A stretch of DNA of 64,000 nucleotides from Leucobacter sp. OLIS6 (GCF_002752355.1 NZ_MRAV01000014.1:677207-741206); one strand, 5' to 3'; positions 48,257 to 57,269 are shown, counted from the first letter of the stretch. Notes: generated from the sequence alone by a model not told the origin. Program-made: numbers and translations.

Positions 48257-50086
48257 GTGAATCAGACCGAGACGCCGATCGTCATCCCGCACGTCCCCGA
48301 GGACAATGTGACCGACCTCCTCGAGCAGCGGGTGGCCGCCACGCCCGATCGACCGCTCTTCGCGGTCCCCGAGGGGTCGGGATGGCGCGACATCACCGCA
48401 GCGCAGTTCCGCGACGAGGTGATCCGGGTCGCGAAGGGATTCGTGGCCGGGGGCGTGCAGCCCGGCGACCGCATCGGATTCATGTGCAAGACCAGCTACG
48501 AGTGGACGCTGGTCGACTTCGCCCTCTTCTATACGGGCGCGATCATGGTGCCGGTCTACGAGACCTCCTCGCCGCTGCAGATGCACTGGATCCTCGAGGA
48601 CTCCGGCGCCCGCGGCATCATCACCGAGACGCGGGATCACGCTGAGCGGCTCGAGGAGGTCCGAAGCGACCTCTCCAACCTGGACCTGACCTGGCGCCTC
48701 GACGAGGGCGCGATCGACGCGCTCCGCGCCGCGGGCAGCGAGATCCCGGACGAGGAGATCGAGCGCCGCCGCTCGATCGCGGTCGGCTCCGACCCGGCGA
48801 CCCTCATCTACACCTCGGGATCCACCGGGCGCCCCAAGGGCTGCGTGCTCACCCACGCCAACTTCGTCGACCTCTCGCGCAACGCCGGCGCCGCGCTCTC
48901 GCAGGTCGTGCAGGAGGAGGGCGCCTCGACGCTGCTCTTCATCACCCTCGCGCACGTCTTCGCCCGGTTCATCTCGACCCTCGCCGTGCACGCCGGCGTG
49001 CGCGTCGGCCACCAGGCCGACACCTCCCAGCTGCTGCCCGCGCTGAACACGTTCAAGCCCTCGTTCCTGCTCGCCGTGCCGCGCGTGTTCGAGAAGGTCT
49101 ACAACTCGTCCGAGCAGAAGGCAGAGGGCGAGGGCAAGGGCAAGATCTTCCGCGCTGCCGCCCGCGTCGCGGTCGCGTACTCCGAGGCGCAGGAGACGGG
49201 TCGCGTCCCGCTGATGCTCGAGCTCCGCTTCCGCCTCTTCGACAAGCTCGTCTATTCGAAGCTGCGTGCCGCGCTCGGCGGCCGCGTGCGCTACGCCGTG
49301 TCGGGCTCCGCACCCCTCAGCCGATACCTCGGCCACTTCTACCACTCGCTCGGCATCAAGATCCTCGAGGGCTACGGCCTCACCGAGACGACCGCTCCCG
49401 CCACGGTCAACCTGCCCGAGAAGTTCAAGATCGGCACCGTCGGCCCGGCGCTCCCCGGCCACACGATCCGCATCGCCGAGGACGGCGAGATCGAGATCGC
49501 CGGCATCGACATCTTCAAGGAATACTGGAACAACCCGGCGGCCACCGCCGCGGCGTTCACCGAGGACGGGTTCTTCAAGACGGGCGACCTCGGCTCCATC
49601 GACGACGACGGCTATCTCTCGATCACGGGCCGCAAGAAGGAGATCATCGTCACCGCCGGTGGCAAGAACGTCGCCCCCGCCGTGCTCGAGGATCCGATCC
49701 GCTCCAACCCCGTCGTCGGCCAGGTCGTGGTCGTGGGCGAGCAGAAGCCGTTCATCGCCGCGCTCGTCACGCTCGACGGCGAGATGCTCGGCACCTGGCT
49801 CAAGAACAACGGGGAGAACCCGAACCTCACCCTCGAGGAGGCCGCGGTGAACCCGAAGGTCCTCGCCGAGGTGCAGCGCGCCATCGACCACGGCAACGAG
49901 TTCGTCTCGCGCGCCGAGTCGATCCGAAAGTTCGTGATCCTGCCCGTCGAGTTCACCGAGGCGAACGGGCACCTGACGCCGAAGCTCAGCATCAAGCGCG
50001 ACAACATCCTGCGCGACTACGCATCCGAGATCGCTGCGCTCTACGGCGACAACCCGCAGACCGCGGCGATCTCGACCCCGCGCTGA
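48257..50086 (+). CDS. Long-chain fatty acid--CoA ligase (FadD15-like)
   Basis: The 609-residue ANL-superfamily enzyme has P-loop YTSGSTGRPKG, gate/adenylation motifs EGYGLTETTAPATVN and FKTGDLGSIDDDGYLSITGRKKEIIVTAGGKNVAPAVLED, and the C-terminal catalytic Lys region KLSIKRDNIL. These activate fatty acids through acyl-AMP to acyl-CoA. AAGGAG lies 6 nt before GTG 48257, and TAGGGT (48186-48191) is a plausible -10 box. The long open frame upstream crosses plsC on the other strand and is not coding. Confidence 0.93.
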   Translation: MNQTETPIVIPHVPEDNVTDLLEQRVAATPDRPLFAVPEGSGWRDITAAQFRDEVIRVAKGFVAGGVQPGDRIGFMCKTSYEWTLVDFALFYTGAIMVPVYETSSPLQMHWILEDSGARGIITETRDHAERLEEVRSDLSNLDLTWRLDEGAIDALRAAGSEIPDEEIERRRSIAVGSDPATLIYTSGSTGRPKGCVLTHANFVDLSRNAGAALSQVVQEEGASTLLFITLAHVFARFISTLAVHAGVRVGHQADTSQLLPALNTFKPSFLLAVPRVFEKVYNSSEQKAEGEGKGKIFRAAARVAVAYSEAQETGRVPLMLELRFRLFDKLVYSKLRAALGGRVRYAVSGSAPLSRYLGHFYHSLGIKILEGYGLTETTAPATVNLPEKFKIGTVGPALPGHTIRIAEDGEIEIAGIDIFKEYWNNPAATAAAFTEDGFFKTGDLGSIDDDGYLSITGRKKEIIVTAGGKNVAPAVLEDPIRSNPVVGQVVVVGEQKPFIAALVTLDGEMLGTWLKNNGENPNLTLEEAAVNPKVLAEVQRAIDHGNEFVSRAESIRKFVILPVEFTEANGHLTPKLSIKRDNILRDYASEIAALYGDNPQTAAISTPR

Positions 50087-50116
50087 CCGCGACCGCTCCT
50101 CGCGGGTACCGACCGC

Positions 50117-50160
50117 AACGCGGAGGGCCCCGATCCATCAGGATCGGGGCCCTCCGCGTT
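50117..50160. terminator. Bidirectional terminator between fadD-like and def
   Basis: A perfect 20-bp stem (50117-50136 with 50141-50160, core GGAGGGCCCCGATCC) with loop ATCA lies between convergent genes, 31 bp after both stop codons. Confidence 0.8.
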
Positions 50161-50191
50161 CACCGCACGGCCGCAGCCGACGCGGGATCGA

Positions 50192-50683
50192 TCAGAACCA
50201 GTCCGAGGTGCGGATCTGCCGCATCGCCTCGCCGCGGTTCTCGCGGTCCAGACGATTGAGATAGAGCTTGCCGTCGAGATGATCGCACTCGTGCTGCAGC
50301 GCCTGAGCCATGAGCCCCTCGCCCGAGATCACGACCTCCGCGCCGTCGAGATCGATGCCGCGGACCGTCGCCCGGGGATAGCGCATCACCGGGAACCAGA
50401 GCTCCGGAACCGACAGGCAGCCCTCGCCGGTCGGTACCGGCTCGCCGTCGAGCTCGACGATCTCGGGATTCAGCACGTAGCTGATCTCGCCGTCGATGTG
50501 CAGGCTGAACGCGCGCAGCGTATGCCCGATCTGCGTCGATGCGAGACCCGCGCGTCCGTCGAACGCGACGGTGTCGCAGAGATCCGTCACGAGCGCGCGC
50601 ACGCCCTCGTCGATCTCGGTGATGGGATCGCAGACGGTGCGCAGCACCGGATCGCCGAACTTTCGGATCTCACGTACAGCCAT
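50192..50683 (-). CDS. def: Peptide deformylase
   Basis: Removes N-formyl from nascent proteins. The 163-residue metalloprotease has motif 1 [11 protein letters not shown], where the usual GVGLAAPQ is altered but the Gln kept, motif 2 EGCLSVP (metal Cys) and motif 3 QHECDHLDG (two His, Glu). The start is ATG 50683 ([10 protein letters not shown]); a second ATG two codons upstream is possible. Its partner fmt is 48 kb away rather than adjacent. Confidence 0.94.
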   Translation of the reverse strand: MAVREIRKFGDPVLRTVCDPITEIDEGVRALVTDLCDTVAFDGRAGLASTQIGHTLRAFSLHIDGEISYVLNPEIVELDGEPVPTGEGCLSVPELWFPVMRYPRATVRGIDLDGAEVVISGEGLMAQALQHECDHLDGKLYLNRLDRENRGEAMRQIRTSDWF

Positions 50684-50783
50684 GAGCATCGAGTCTACCG
50701 GCGCACCGGGAGGCCCCTGCGCGAAGCCTCCGAACCGTGCGGGCGGATGTTGCCCTCAGGCTTCCTCCACTAAGCTGGATGCC

Positions 50784-51674
50784 GTGCATGTTCTGAGTGT
50801 GAGTTCCCTCAAGGGCGGAGTCGGCAAGACGACCGTCACCCTCGGTCTGGCCTCTGCGGCATTCTCCCGCGGGCTGCGGACCCTCGTGGTCGACCTCGAC
50901 CCGCAGTCCGACGTGTCCACCGGCATGGACGTGAACCCCGAGGGGCACGGCAACATCGCCGACGTGCTCGAGAATCCGAAAGAGAAGACGGTCCGCTCGG
51001 CGATCGCCGCGAGCGGCTGGAACCAGCATCACGAGGGCGCCATCGACCTGCTCGTCGGCAGCCCCTCCGCCATCAACTTCGACGGGCCGCACCCGTCGGT
51101 CCGCGACATCTGGAAGCTCGAAGAGGCGCTCGCGAGCGTCGAGGCCGACTACGACCTCGTCCTCATCGACTGCGCGCCTTCGCTGAACGCGCTCACCCGC
51201 ACCGCGTGGGCCGCGAGCGACCGCGTGCTCGTCGTCACCGAGCCCGGCCTCTTCGCCGTCGCCGCAGCCGACCGCGCGCTCCGCGCCATCGAAGAGATCC
51301 GTCGCGGCATCAGCCCGCGACTGCAGCCCCTCGGCATCGTGATCAACCGCACCCGCCCGCAGTCGATGGAGCACCAGTTCCGCACCCGCGAGCTGCGCGA
51401 GATGTTCGGCCCGCTCGTGCTCAGCCCGCAGCTCCCCGAGCGCACCTCGCTGCAGCAGGCCCAGGGCGCGGCGAAGCCGGTGCACATGTGGCCGGGCGAA
51501 GCCGCGCAAGAAATGGCCGGCTACTTCGACCAGATCCTCGACCGGGTGCTCCGCTCCGCCAAGCTCGAAGGCGCAGCGACCGCTCCCCTGGCCCGCCAGA
51601 CGGCGCAGGCCACGGCGGTCGTCGAGAACGAGGGCGACGACTCGGACGTCGTCTCGGATCCCGCGGCGAACTGA
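50784..51674 (+). CDS. ParA/MinD-family ATPase
   Basis: The 296-residue deviant-Walker ATPase has KGGVGKTTV at 10-18 with the signature Lys, DLDPQSDVSTGMD (switch I-like), VLIDCAPSLNALTRTAW and LGIVINRTRP. No parB is adjacent, so it is an orphan ParA-like protein rather than the chromosomal parAB pair. The C-terminal ~40 residues are acidic and low-complexity. TAAGCT (50771-50776) ends 7 nt before GTG 50784, predicting a leaderless mRNA. Upstream lies an interrupted palindrome GGAGGC...GCCTCC near 50710. Confidence 0.88.
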   Translation: MHVLSVSSLKGGVGKTTVTLGLASAAFSRGLRTLVVDLDPQSDVSTGMDVNPEGHGNIADVLENPKEKTVRSAIAASGWNQHHEGAIDLLVGSPSAINFDGPHPSVRDIWKLEEALASVEADYDLVLIDCAPSLNALTRTAWAASDRVLVVTEPGLFAVAAADRALRAIEEIRRGISPRLQPLGIVINRTRPQSMEHQFRTRELREMFGPLVLSPQLPERTSLQQAQGAAKPVHMWPGEAAQEMAGYFDQILDRVLRSAKLEGAATAPLARQTAQATAVVENEGDDSDVVSDPAAN

Positions 51675-51684
51675 CGTATCGGGC

Positions 51685-51810
51685 TCGGGCCTGCGCGGCT
51701 GCCTGATTGGGCCCGCGCGACGATCCATCCTCGACCGGCGCTTCCCGCTGATCGCTCCCGCCAAACCCGCCAGCCGCGCGGCTCCCAATCAGGCAGCCGC
51801 GCAGGCCCGA
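51685..51810. repeat. 126-bp element with perfect 27-bp inverted ends
   Basis: 51685-51711 (TCGGGCCTGCGCGGCTGCCT then GATTGGG) is the exact reverse complement of 51784-51810, separated by 72 bp without an ORF. It lies between convergent parA-like and merR genes. It could be a small non-autonomous mobile repeat (MITE- or REP-like) or an unusually large bidirectional terminator. No clear target-site duplication is visible. Confidence 0.75.
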
Positions 51811-51871
51811 ACTCGACGATGAGCTCGGAGCGCGACACCACCGAGCAGCGGCGCTACGAGCGCTGGAGCGC

Positions 51872-52429
51872 TTAGGAGATCTTGCGGGCGCGGCGACGCA
51901 CCGCGAGCTCGTCGACGGACGACTCCGCCTCGGCACGGTGCTCGTCCATGTCGACCAGGGTGACCTCGACCTCGCGGAGCACCTTGCCGACGGCGATGCC
52001 GAACACGCCCTGCCCGCGGCTGACGAGGTCGATGACCTCGTCGTTCGAGGTGCAGAGGTAGACGCTCGCGCCATCGCTCATGAGGGTGGTCTGCGCCAGG
52101 TCGTGCACACCGGCTTCGTGCAGCTGCTCGACCGCGGTGCGGATCTGCTGCAGCGAGATGCCCGTGTCGAGCAGGCGCTTGACGAGCTTGAGCACCAGGA
52201 TGTCGCGGAAGCCGTAGAGACGTTGCGACCCGGAGCCCTTGGCACCTCGGACGGTGGGCTCGACGAGTCCGGTGCGGGCCCAGTAGTCGAGCTGACGGTA
52301 GGTGATGCCGGCCGCGCGAGCGGCGATCGCACCCTTGTACCCGCCATCGGCGTCGGGCTTCGGAAGTCCGTCGGCGAACAGCATATTGAGTTCCGCGGAG
52401 TCGCCCGGCGCCTGGCTGAGTTGCTCCAT
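51872..52429 (-). CDS. MerR-family regulator (Rv1830-like)
   Basis: The 185-residue protein has a MerR winged-helix region GAIAARAAGITYRQLDYWARTGLVEPTVRGAKGSGSQRLYGFRDILVLKLVKRLLDTGISLQQIRTAVEQL, then a C-domain with NDEVIDLVSRGQGVFGIAVGKVLREVEVTLVD. It matches the second MerR gene found beside garA and ftsR in actinobacteria. The only Cys is in VYLCTSND, so metal sensing is unlikely. I start at ATG 52429 (GGGGA about 8 nt upstream); a TTG 15 codons earlier is an alternative. The bifunctional-nuclease gene that often lies between the two merR genes is absent. Confidence 0.87.
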   Translation of the reverse strand: MEQLSQAPGDSAELNMLFADGLPKPDADGGYKGAIAARAAGITYRQLDYWARTGLVEPTVRGAKGSGSQRLYGFRDILVLKLVKRLLDTGISLQQIRTAVEQLHEAGVHDLAQTTLMSDGASVYLCTSNDEVIDLVSRGQGVFGIAVGKVLREVEVTLVDMDEHRAEAESSVDELAVRRRARKIS

Positions 52430-52589
52430 ATGCTGGTCCCCTGTCGTCTGCTCCGGCCTATCCGGACCTTTCAAAGGTATCGAGCACTCGACCCCGGTGC
52501 AACGACCTTCGGGGGGCGAGTCGCGCGCGTCGTCGACGGATCCGCGGAAAGACGCGAAACCCCCGTCGAACCGGCCCGAAGAAGTCGGC

Positions 52590-53288
52590 TCAGCGGCCGG
52601 TGAGGCGGCGCTTCAGCACACCGCTGCGCACCGTCTCGAGCTCTGCCGCGATGGCCAGCGCATCCTCCGTGGAGTGCGGGGTTCCTCCGCGCACACCCCG
52701 GCTCGAGACCGCGTGCTCGATGAGTTCCGCCTCGCGCTCCGCCGCCACGCGCACTGCGCGCAGATGGCGGGGCGTGATCCCCTGCTCCGCAAGACGCATG
52801 AGCGCGGCGACTTCCGCCACCGAATCGTGCGGGAACACCTCGGCCGCGGGCAGCAGCCCGGCGGCGATCGCCTCGCCGAGGAACCGCGAGCTCGCGCCCG
52901 TGAGCTGCTGCAGCTCCTCTCGGCCGAGCAGCCGTCGCGGCATGAGGATGCTCGAGGCGCTCCGCGGAGCGGCGCCGGGGATGACCGGGTCGCGGCCCTG
53001 ATCGACCTCGTCGAGCACCTCCGCGATCACCTTCAGCGGGAGGTAGTGGTCGCGCTGCAGTGTCAGGATCAGCCGCAGCCGCTCGACGTGCGACTGGGAG
53101 AACTTGCGGTACCCCGAGCGGGTGCGCTCGGGGGTCACGAGGCCCTGCTCTTCGAGGAAGCGCAGTTTCGAAGGAGTGAGGTCGCCGAAATCGCCCTGCA
53201 GGTGGGCGAGCACCTGACCGATGCTGAGTCGTGCGCCGGCTCCGGCCGGAGTCGGCGCAACGGAGGCAGCAGCGGCCGAACCCGCCAT
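52590..53288 (-). CDS. ftsR: MerR-type regulator FtsR (Rv1828-like)
   Basis: The 232-residue protein has an Ala/Pro-rich N-tail and then LSIGQVLAHLQGDFGDLTPSKLRFLEEQGLVTPERTRSGYRKFSQSHVERLRLILTLQRDHYLPLKVIAEVLDEVD, the FtsR/Rv1828 winged-helix-plus-dimer helix. Corynebacterial FtsR activates ftsZ transcription, and its gene is likewise next to the garA/odhI homologue. Here it follows garA by 1 bp. Action on the ftsZ promoter region (24713-24879) is plausible but not demonstrated. Confidence 0.88.
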   Translation of the reverse strand: MAGSAAAASVAPTPAGAGARLSIGQVLAHLQGDFGDLTPSKLRFLEEQGLVTPERTRSGYRKFSQSHVERLRLILTLQRDHYLPLKVIAEVLDEVDQGRDPVIPGAAPRSASSILMPRRLLGREELQQLTGASSRFLGEAIAAGLLPAAEVFPHDSVAEVAALMRLAEQGITPRHLRAVRVAAEREAELIEHAVSSRGVRGGTPHSTEDALAIAAELETVRSGVLKRRLTGR

Positions 53289-53289
53289 G

Positions 53290-53754
53290 CTAGGCGAGGT
53301 CCGCGAGATCGAAGCGCGAAGCGAAGAAGGTGAACTTGAACTTGCCCACCTGCACCTCGGAGCCGTCCTCGAGGGCGACTTCGCCGTCGATGCGCTGGCC
53401 GTCCCAGAAGGTGCCGTTGAGCGAGCCGAGGTCGCGAGCGAAGAAGCGGGTTCCCTCGCGCCGGAACTCGGCGTGCTTGCGGGAGACCGTGACGTCGTCG
53501 AGGAAGATGTCGACCTCGGGGTGACGCCCGGCGACGGTGACCTTCTGGTCGAGCAGGAATCGGGCTCCCAGGTCGGGACCGCGGCGCACCACCAGCAGCG
53601 CTGCGCCCGAGGGGAGCGCCTGCACGGCCTCCTGCTCGTCGACCGTGAGGTCGGTCGCGCGCGAACGGATCATCGCATTGAGATCCTCGCGGAACTGCTG
53701 CGTGGAGCGGGCCTCGGTGTCATCCGGGCGATGCTGGAGATTCTCGGCGTTCAT
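53290..53754 (-). CDS. garA: FHA-domain glutamate/2-oxoglutarate metabolism switch (GarA/OdhI)
   Basis: The 154-residue protein has a disordered N-tail and an FHA domain from about residue 55: ALLVVRRGPDLGARFLLDQKVTVAGRHPEVDIFLDDVTVSRKHAEFRR, then GSLNGTFWDGQRI and VQVGKFKFTF. Unphosphorylated GarA inhibits 2-oxoglutarate dehydrogenase; phosphorylation of an N-terminal Thr releases it. The usual ETTS motif is replaced by ARSTQQF, so of the adjacent Thr pair only one (T18) aligns, the other being S17. GGAGGTGA precedes ATG 53754. It heads a garA-ftsR unit. Confidence 0.92.
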   Translation of the reverse strand: MNAENLQHRPDDTEARSTQQFREDLNAMIRSRATDLTVDEQEAVQALPSGAALLVVRRGPDLGARFLLDQKVTVAGRHPEVDIFLDDVTVSRKHAEFRREGTRFFARDLGSLNGTFWDGQRIDGEVALEDGSEVQVGKFKFTFFASRFDLADLA

Positions 53755-53885
53755 GTCGTCTCTCACCTCCGGTACCGCGACGTGCGGTGCGTGCTTCTGG
53801 GGTCGTCCTTCTACGCTATCGCAGCGCTCGGCCCGGCGCATCCCGCGGCGGGGTGCCGCACGCAGATGCTCAGCGGACCCATAGC

Positions 53886-55367
53886 TCAGCGCACCTCGTT
53901 GGCCTCGAGGAACTCGTAGACCTCGTGCGCGTCCACCCCCGGGAAGGTGCCGGTCGGCAGCGCCGCCAGCAGGCTCGTCGGCGTCGCGGCCTCGGGCCAG
54001 GCCACACTCTCCCACTTGCGGGTCAGACCGTCGCTCGCCCGTCGGCAGCAGCGCTCATCGGGGCAGTCGGAGGTGCTCCGGTGCGAGGTCTCGCGGCCGC
54101 GGAACCACTTCACGGCGTCGAACGGAACACCCACGCTGACCGAGTACTCCCCCTCTTTCGCCTTCTCGACGCGCGAGGTGCACCAGTAGGTGCCGCCCGC
54201 CGCCATGTCGGTGTACTGATACCAGGGGTTGAAGCGGTCGGGCTGCGCGAACACGGTGCGCGCGGTCCAGTTGCGGCAGACGGTCGCCCCCTCGAGATTG
54301 CCCAGCGCATCCGAGGGGAAGCGCACCCCGTCGTTCTCATAGGCCTTGATCAGGGTGCCGGACTCATGGGCCTTCATGAAATGCACCTCGAGATCCAGCC
54401 GCTCGGTCGCGAGGTTCGTGAAGCGGTGCGCCGCCATCTCGTACGAGACCGCGAACGCGTCGCGCAGATCCTCCATCGAGATCTGCCGCTCGCGCTTCGC
54501 CTCGGCGAGCAGCTCGACCGTGGCGTCCTCCGGCAGCAGCACCGCGCCCGCGAGGTAGTTGGCCTCGACGCGCTGGCGGAGGAAGTCCCCGTAGTTGCGC
54601 GGCTCCTCGTGCCGGCACACGAGGCTGGCGAGCGCCCGCAGGATCGGCGCCCGTGCGTCGCGCGAGGGCAGGTTCGCACCGAGGTAGATCCGGCCGTTGC
54701 GGCGGTCGATCACCGAACGGGTGGAGTGCGGGAGGTCGGTCACGTAGTGCAGGCTGAAGCCGAGCTTCTCGGCGACCTGGGCGATGGTGCGCTGCGACAC
54801 GGGGCCGCCGCTGTAGCCGACCGCCCCCAGCAGGCGCTGGGCCTCGGCCTCCAGCTCGGCGAAGTAGTTGCCCCGGACCCGCATCTCGGCGCGCAGCTCG
54901 GTGTTCGCCCGGCGGGCCTCCTCGGGCGTCGCCGCGCGCTCGCGATGCAGCCGTTCGACCTCCTGGTGGAGGCCGAGGATCGCCTTCAGCGTGTCGTCGG
55001 ACGTCGCCTTCGACACGCGGATCGCGGGGATGCCGAGCGAGCGGAACACCGAGCCGCGCTGCGCCCGCTCGACCGAGATCTCGAGCGCGGCCCGCTCGCT
55101 CGGCGCCTCGTCGGCGAGCAGCTCGTCGACGGTGCAGTCGAGCGCAGCGGCGAGCGCGCGCAGGATCGGCAGCCGGGGCTCGCGCTTGCCGTTCTCGATG
55201 GCCGAGAGCTGGGAGGGCGCCCGGTCGATCGCGGTCGCGAGCTGTTCGAGGGTGAGTCCGAGCTGCGCGCGACGCTCGCGGATGCGGCGTCCGAGGGTGA
55301 GCGCGTCGGCGGTGTCATCCTCGGTAGGTTCGGCGGCCGAGGTGCGCGGGGCTGCGGTGAGCGTCAT
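53886..55367 (-). CDS. ramB: RamB-like XRE regulator with IrrE/ImmA-type and ScfR C-terminal domains
   Basis: The 493-residue protein has an HTH_XRE domain (LGRRIRERRAQLGLTLEQLATAIDRAPSQLSAIENGKREPR, about 25-66), an ImmA/IrrE-type middle part (NYGDFLRQRVEANYLAGAVLLPE..., ~240-330; the HEXXH zinc motif is not intact) and a C-terminal domain with the cysteine cluster CPDERCCRR. This is the RamB/ScfR architecture that controls glyoxylate-shunt and propionate genes in actinobacteria. It is divergent from malate synthase across 196 bp with repeated half-sites, supporting local regulation of aceB. Confidence 0.87.
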   Translation of the reverse strand: MTLTAAPRTSAAEPTEDDTADALTLGRRIRERRAQLGLTLEQLATAIDRAPSQLSAIENGKREPRLPILRALAAALDCTVDELLADEAPSERAALEISVERAQRGSVFRSLGIPAIRVSKATSDDTLKAILGLHQEVERLHRERAATPEEARRANTELRAEMRVRGNYFAELEAEAQRLLGAVGYSGGPVSQRTIAQVAEKLGFSLHYVTDLPHSTRSVIDRRNGRIYLGANLPSRDARAPILRALASLVCRHEEPRNYGDFLRQRVEANYLAGAVLLPEDATVELLAEAKRERQISMEDLRDAFAVSYEMAAHRFTNLATERLDLEVHFMKAHESGTLIKAYENDGVRFPSDALGNLEGATVCRNWTARTVFAQPDRFNPWYQYTDMAAGGTYWCTSRVEKAKEGEYSVSVGVPFDAVKWFRGRETSHRSTSDCPDERCCRRASDGLTRKWESVAWPEAATPTSLLAALPTGTFPGVDAHEVYEFLEANEVR

Positions 55368-55383
55368 ACGACCATGCTGCCAG

Positions 55384-55423
55384 ATTCGGAAAATTCCGCC
55401 AAGCAGAAATTCGGCAGAACTTC
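55384..55423. promoter_or_regulatory. Candidate RamB operator between ramB and aceB
   Basis: CGGAA-AA-TTCCG (55387-55398) is an inverted repeat. GCAGAAATTC (55403-55412) and GCAGAACTTC (55414-55423) are direct repeats 11 bp apart. On the opposite strand they read GAATTTCTGC and GAAGTTCTGC, reminiscent of the A/T-rich ...TTTGC half-sites of corynebacterial RamB. They are the most A/T-rich sequence nearby and lie 17-56 bp upstream of the ramB start. Confidence 0.5.
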
Positions 55424-55563
55424 ACACCCGGAATCGCCGGTCAGCACCCCGCACCGCGGATCAAGATGGAATCACCGCCGAACATCCGGGATCCTCCGAT
55501 CTTGCGCATCGCTCGGCACCGGTTCTCCACTTCGATCATCGGCTCCCTCGGAAGGAACAGATC

Positions 55564-57216
55564 ATGACCACCACGCAGGCGGCCCCGCAGCAGCAGACCG
55601 CCACCCCCGCGACCATCGGACCGCGCATCGAGGTCTTCGGCCCCGCCATCCCCCGCTCCGCGGAGATCCTCACTCCCGAGGCGCTCGAGTTCCTGACCGA
55701 GCTGCACCGGCGCTTCGCCGGGATCCGCCACGAGCGTCTCGCAGACCGGCAGCGCCGCCGGTACGAGATCGGCAACGGCCGCGACCCGAAGTTCCGCGCC
55801 GACACCCGGCACATCCGCGAGGACGCGGAGTGGCGGGTCGCCGGCCCCGGCCCGGGCCTCGAGGATCGCCGCGTGGAGATCACCGGTCCCACCGACCCGA
55901 AGATGACCGTCAACGCGCTCAACTCGGGCGCCAAGGTGTGGCTCGCCGACCAGGAGGACGCGACGAGCCCGACCTGGCACAACGTGATCGGCGGGCAGCT
56001 GTCGCTGTTCGACGCGATCCGCGAGCAGCTGGAGTACACGAGCCCGGAGGGCAAGGAGTACCGGGTCACCGCCGAGCAGACCCCCACTATCGTGATGCGG
56101 CCGCGCGGCTGGCACCTCGTCGAGAAGCACATCCGGTACGTCGACGCGCACGGCCAGTCGGGCGCCGCGTCCGGCAGCCTGGTCGACTTCGGCCTCTACG
56201 CGTTCCACAACGCGCGCGAGCTCGTCGCACGCGGCCGCGGCCCCTACTTCTACATCGCGAAGCTGGAGTCGAGCGAGGAGGCGAAGCTCTGGGACGACAT
56301 CTTCGCCTACACCGAGCAGGCGCTCGGCCTCGAGCACGGCACGATCCGCGCCACCGTGCTGATCGAGACCCTGCCCGCCGCGTTCGAGATGGAGGAGATC
56401 CTCTACGTGATGCGGGACCACATCGCCGGTCTCAACGCGGGCCGCTGGGACTACATCTTCTCGATCATCAAGAACTACCGCGGCCGCGGCGCCCGGTTCG
56501 TGCTCCCCGACCGCAGCGAGGTCACCATGACGGTGCCGTTCATGCGGGCGTACACCGAGCTGCTCGTCAAGACCTGCCACAAGCGCGGCGCGCACGCCAT
56601 CGGCGGCATGAGCGCGTTCATCCCGAACCGGCGCGATCCCGAGGTCACCCGCCGCGCCGAGGAGAAGGTCCGCGCAGACAAGAACCGCGAGGCGAATGAC
56701 GGATTCGACGGCACCTGGGTGGCGCACCCCGACCTGATCCCCGTCGCCCGCGCCGAGTTCGACGCCGTGCTGGGCGACCGCCCCAACCAGGTGGATCGTC
56801 AGCGCGACGACGTCGAGGTGACGGCGGCGCAGCTGCTCGACGTGCACATCGGCCGCGACATCACCGAGGCCGGCGTCCGCGAGAACATCTCGATCGGCAT
56901 CCGCTACATCGAGGCCTGGCTCCGCGGGATCGGCGCCGCGGCGATCGACAACCTCATGGAGGACGCCGCGACCGCCGAGATCAGCCGCTCGCAGATCTGG
57001 CAGTGGATCCACCAGGATCAGTCGACGGCGGAGGGCACCCGGATCACCCGCGAGTGGGTGCAGGAGCTCGTGCGCGAGACCGTCGCAGGCTTCGACCGTT
57101 TCCCGGGCGACCGCTACGACGACGCGACGGAGCTGTTCGAGGACGTGTCGCTCGGCGACAACTTCCCTACGTTCCTCACGGTGCCGGCCTACAGCCGGTA
57201 CCTGGTCGACCTCTAG
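55564..57216 (+). CDS. aceB: Malate synthase A
   Basis: Condenses glyoxylate and acetyl-CoA to malate in the glyoxylate shunt. The 550-residue A-isoform enzyme has DQEDATSPTWHNVIGGQ, RPRGWHLVEKHIRYVD, ATVLIETLPAAFEMEEILYVMRDHIAGLNAGRWDYIFS (metal and catalytic region), KRGAHAIGGMSAFIPNRRDPEV and DITEAGVRENISIGIRYIEAWLRGIGAAAIDNLMEDAATAEISRSQIWQWIH. GAAGGAA lies a few nt before ATG 55564. No isocitrate lyase gene is adjacent. Probably under control of the divergent RamB-like protein. Confidence 0.96.
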   Translation: MTTTQAAPQQQTATPATIGPRIEVFGPAIPRSAEILTPEALEFLTELHRRFAGIRHERLADRQRRRYEIGNGRDPKFRADTRHIREDAEWRVAGPGPGLEDRRVEITGPTDPKMTVNALNSGAKVWLADQEDATSPTWHNVIGGQLSLFDAIREQLEYTSPEGKEYRVTAEQTPTIVMRPRGWHLVEKHIRYVDAHGQSGAASGSLVDFGLYAFHNARELVARGRGPYFYIAKLESSEEAKLWDDIFAYTEQALGLEHGTIRATVLIETLPAAFEMEEILYVMRDHIAGLNAGRWDYIFSIIKNYRGRGARFVLPDRSEVTMTVPFMRAYTELLVKTCHKRGAHAIGGMSAFIPNRRDPEVTRRAEEKVRADKNREANDGFDGTWVAHPDLIPVARAEFDAVLGDRPNQVDRQRDDVEVTAAQLLDVHIGRDITEAGVRENISIGIRYIEAWLRGIGAAAIDNLMEDAATAEISRSQIWQWIHQDQSTAEGTRITREWVQELVRETVAGFDRFPGDRYDDATELFEDVSLGDNFPTFLTVPAYSRYLVDL

Positions 57217-57227
57217 GCCGACGCGAG

Positions 57228-57269
57228 GCGAAGGGCCCGGTCCTCCCCGAGGAGGACCGGGCCCTTCGC
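57228..57269. terminator. Bidirectional terminator between aceB and mrpG
   Basis: A perfect 19-bp stem (57228-57246 with 57251-57269; core GAAGGGCCCGGTCCTCC) with loop CCGA lies between the convergent genes. Confidence 0.8.

Noticed and set aside
50784..51674. Chromosome-partitioning ParA of the parABS system
   Set aside because: No parB, parS-like palindrome or origin-proximal genes are nearby; it is better called an orphan ParA-like ATPase.
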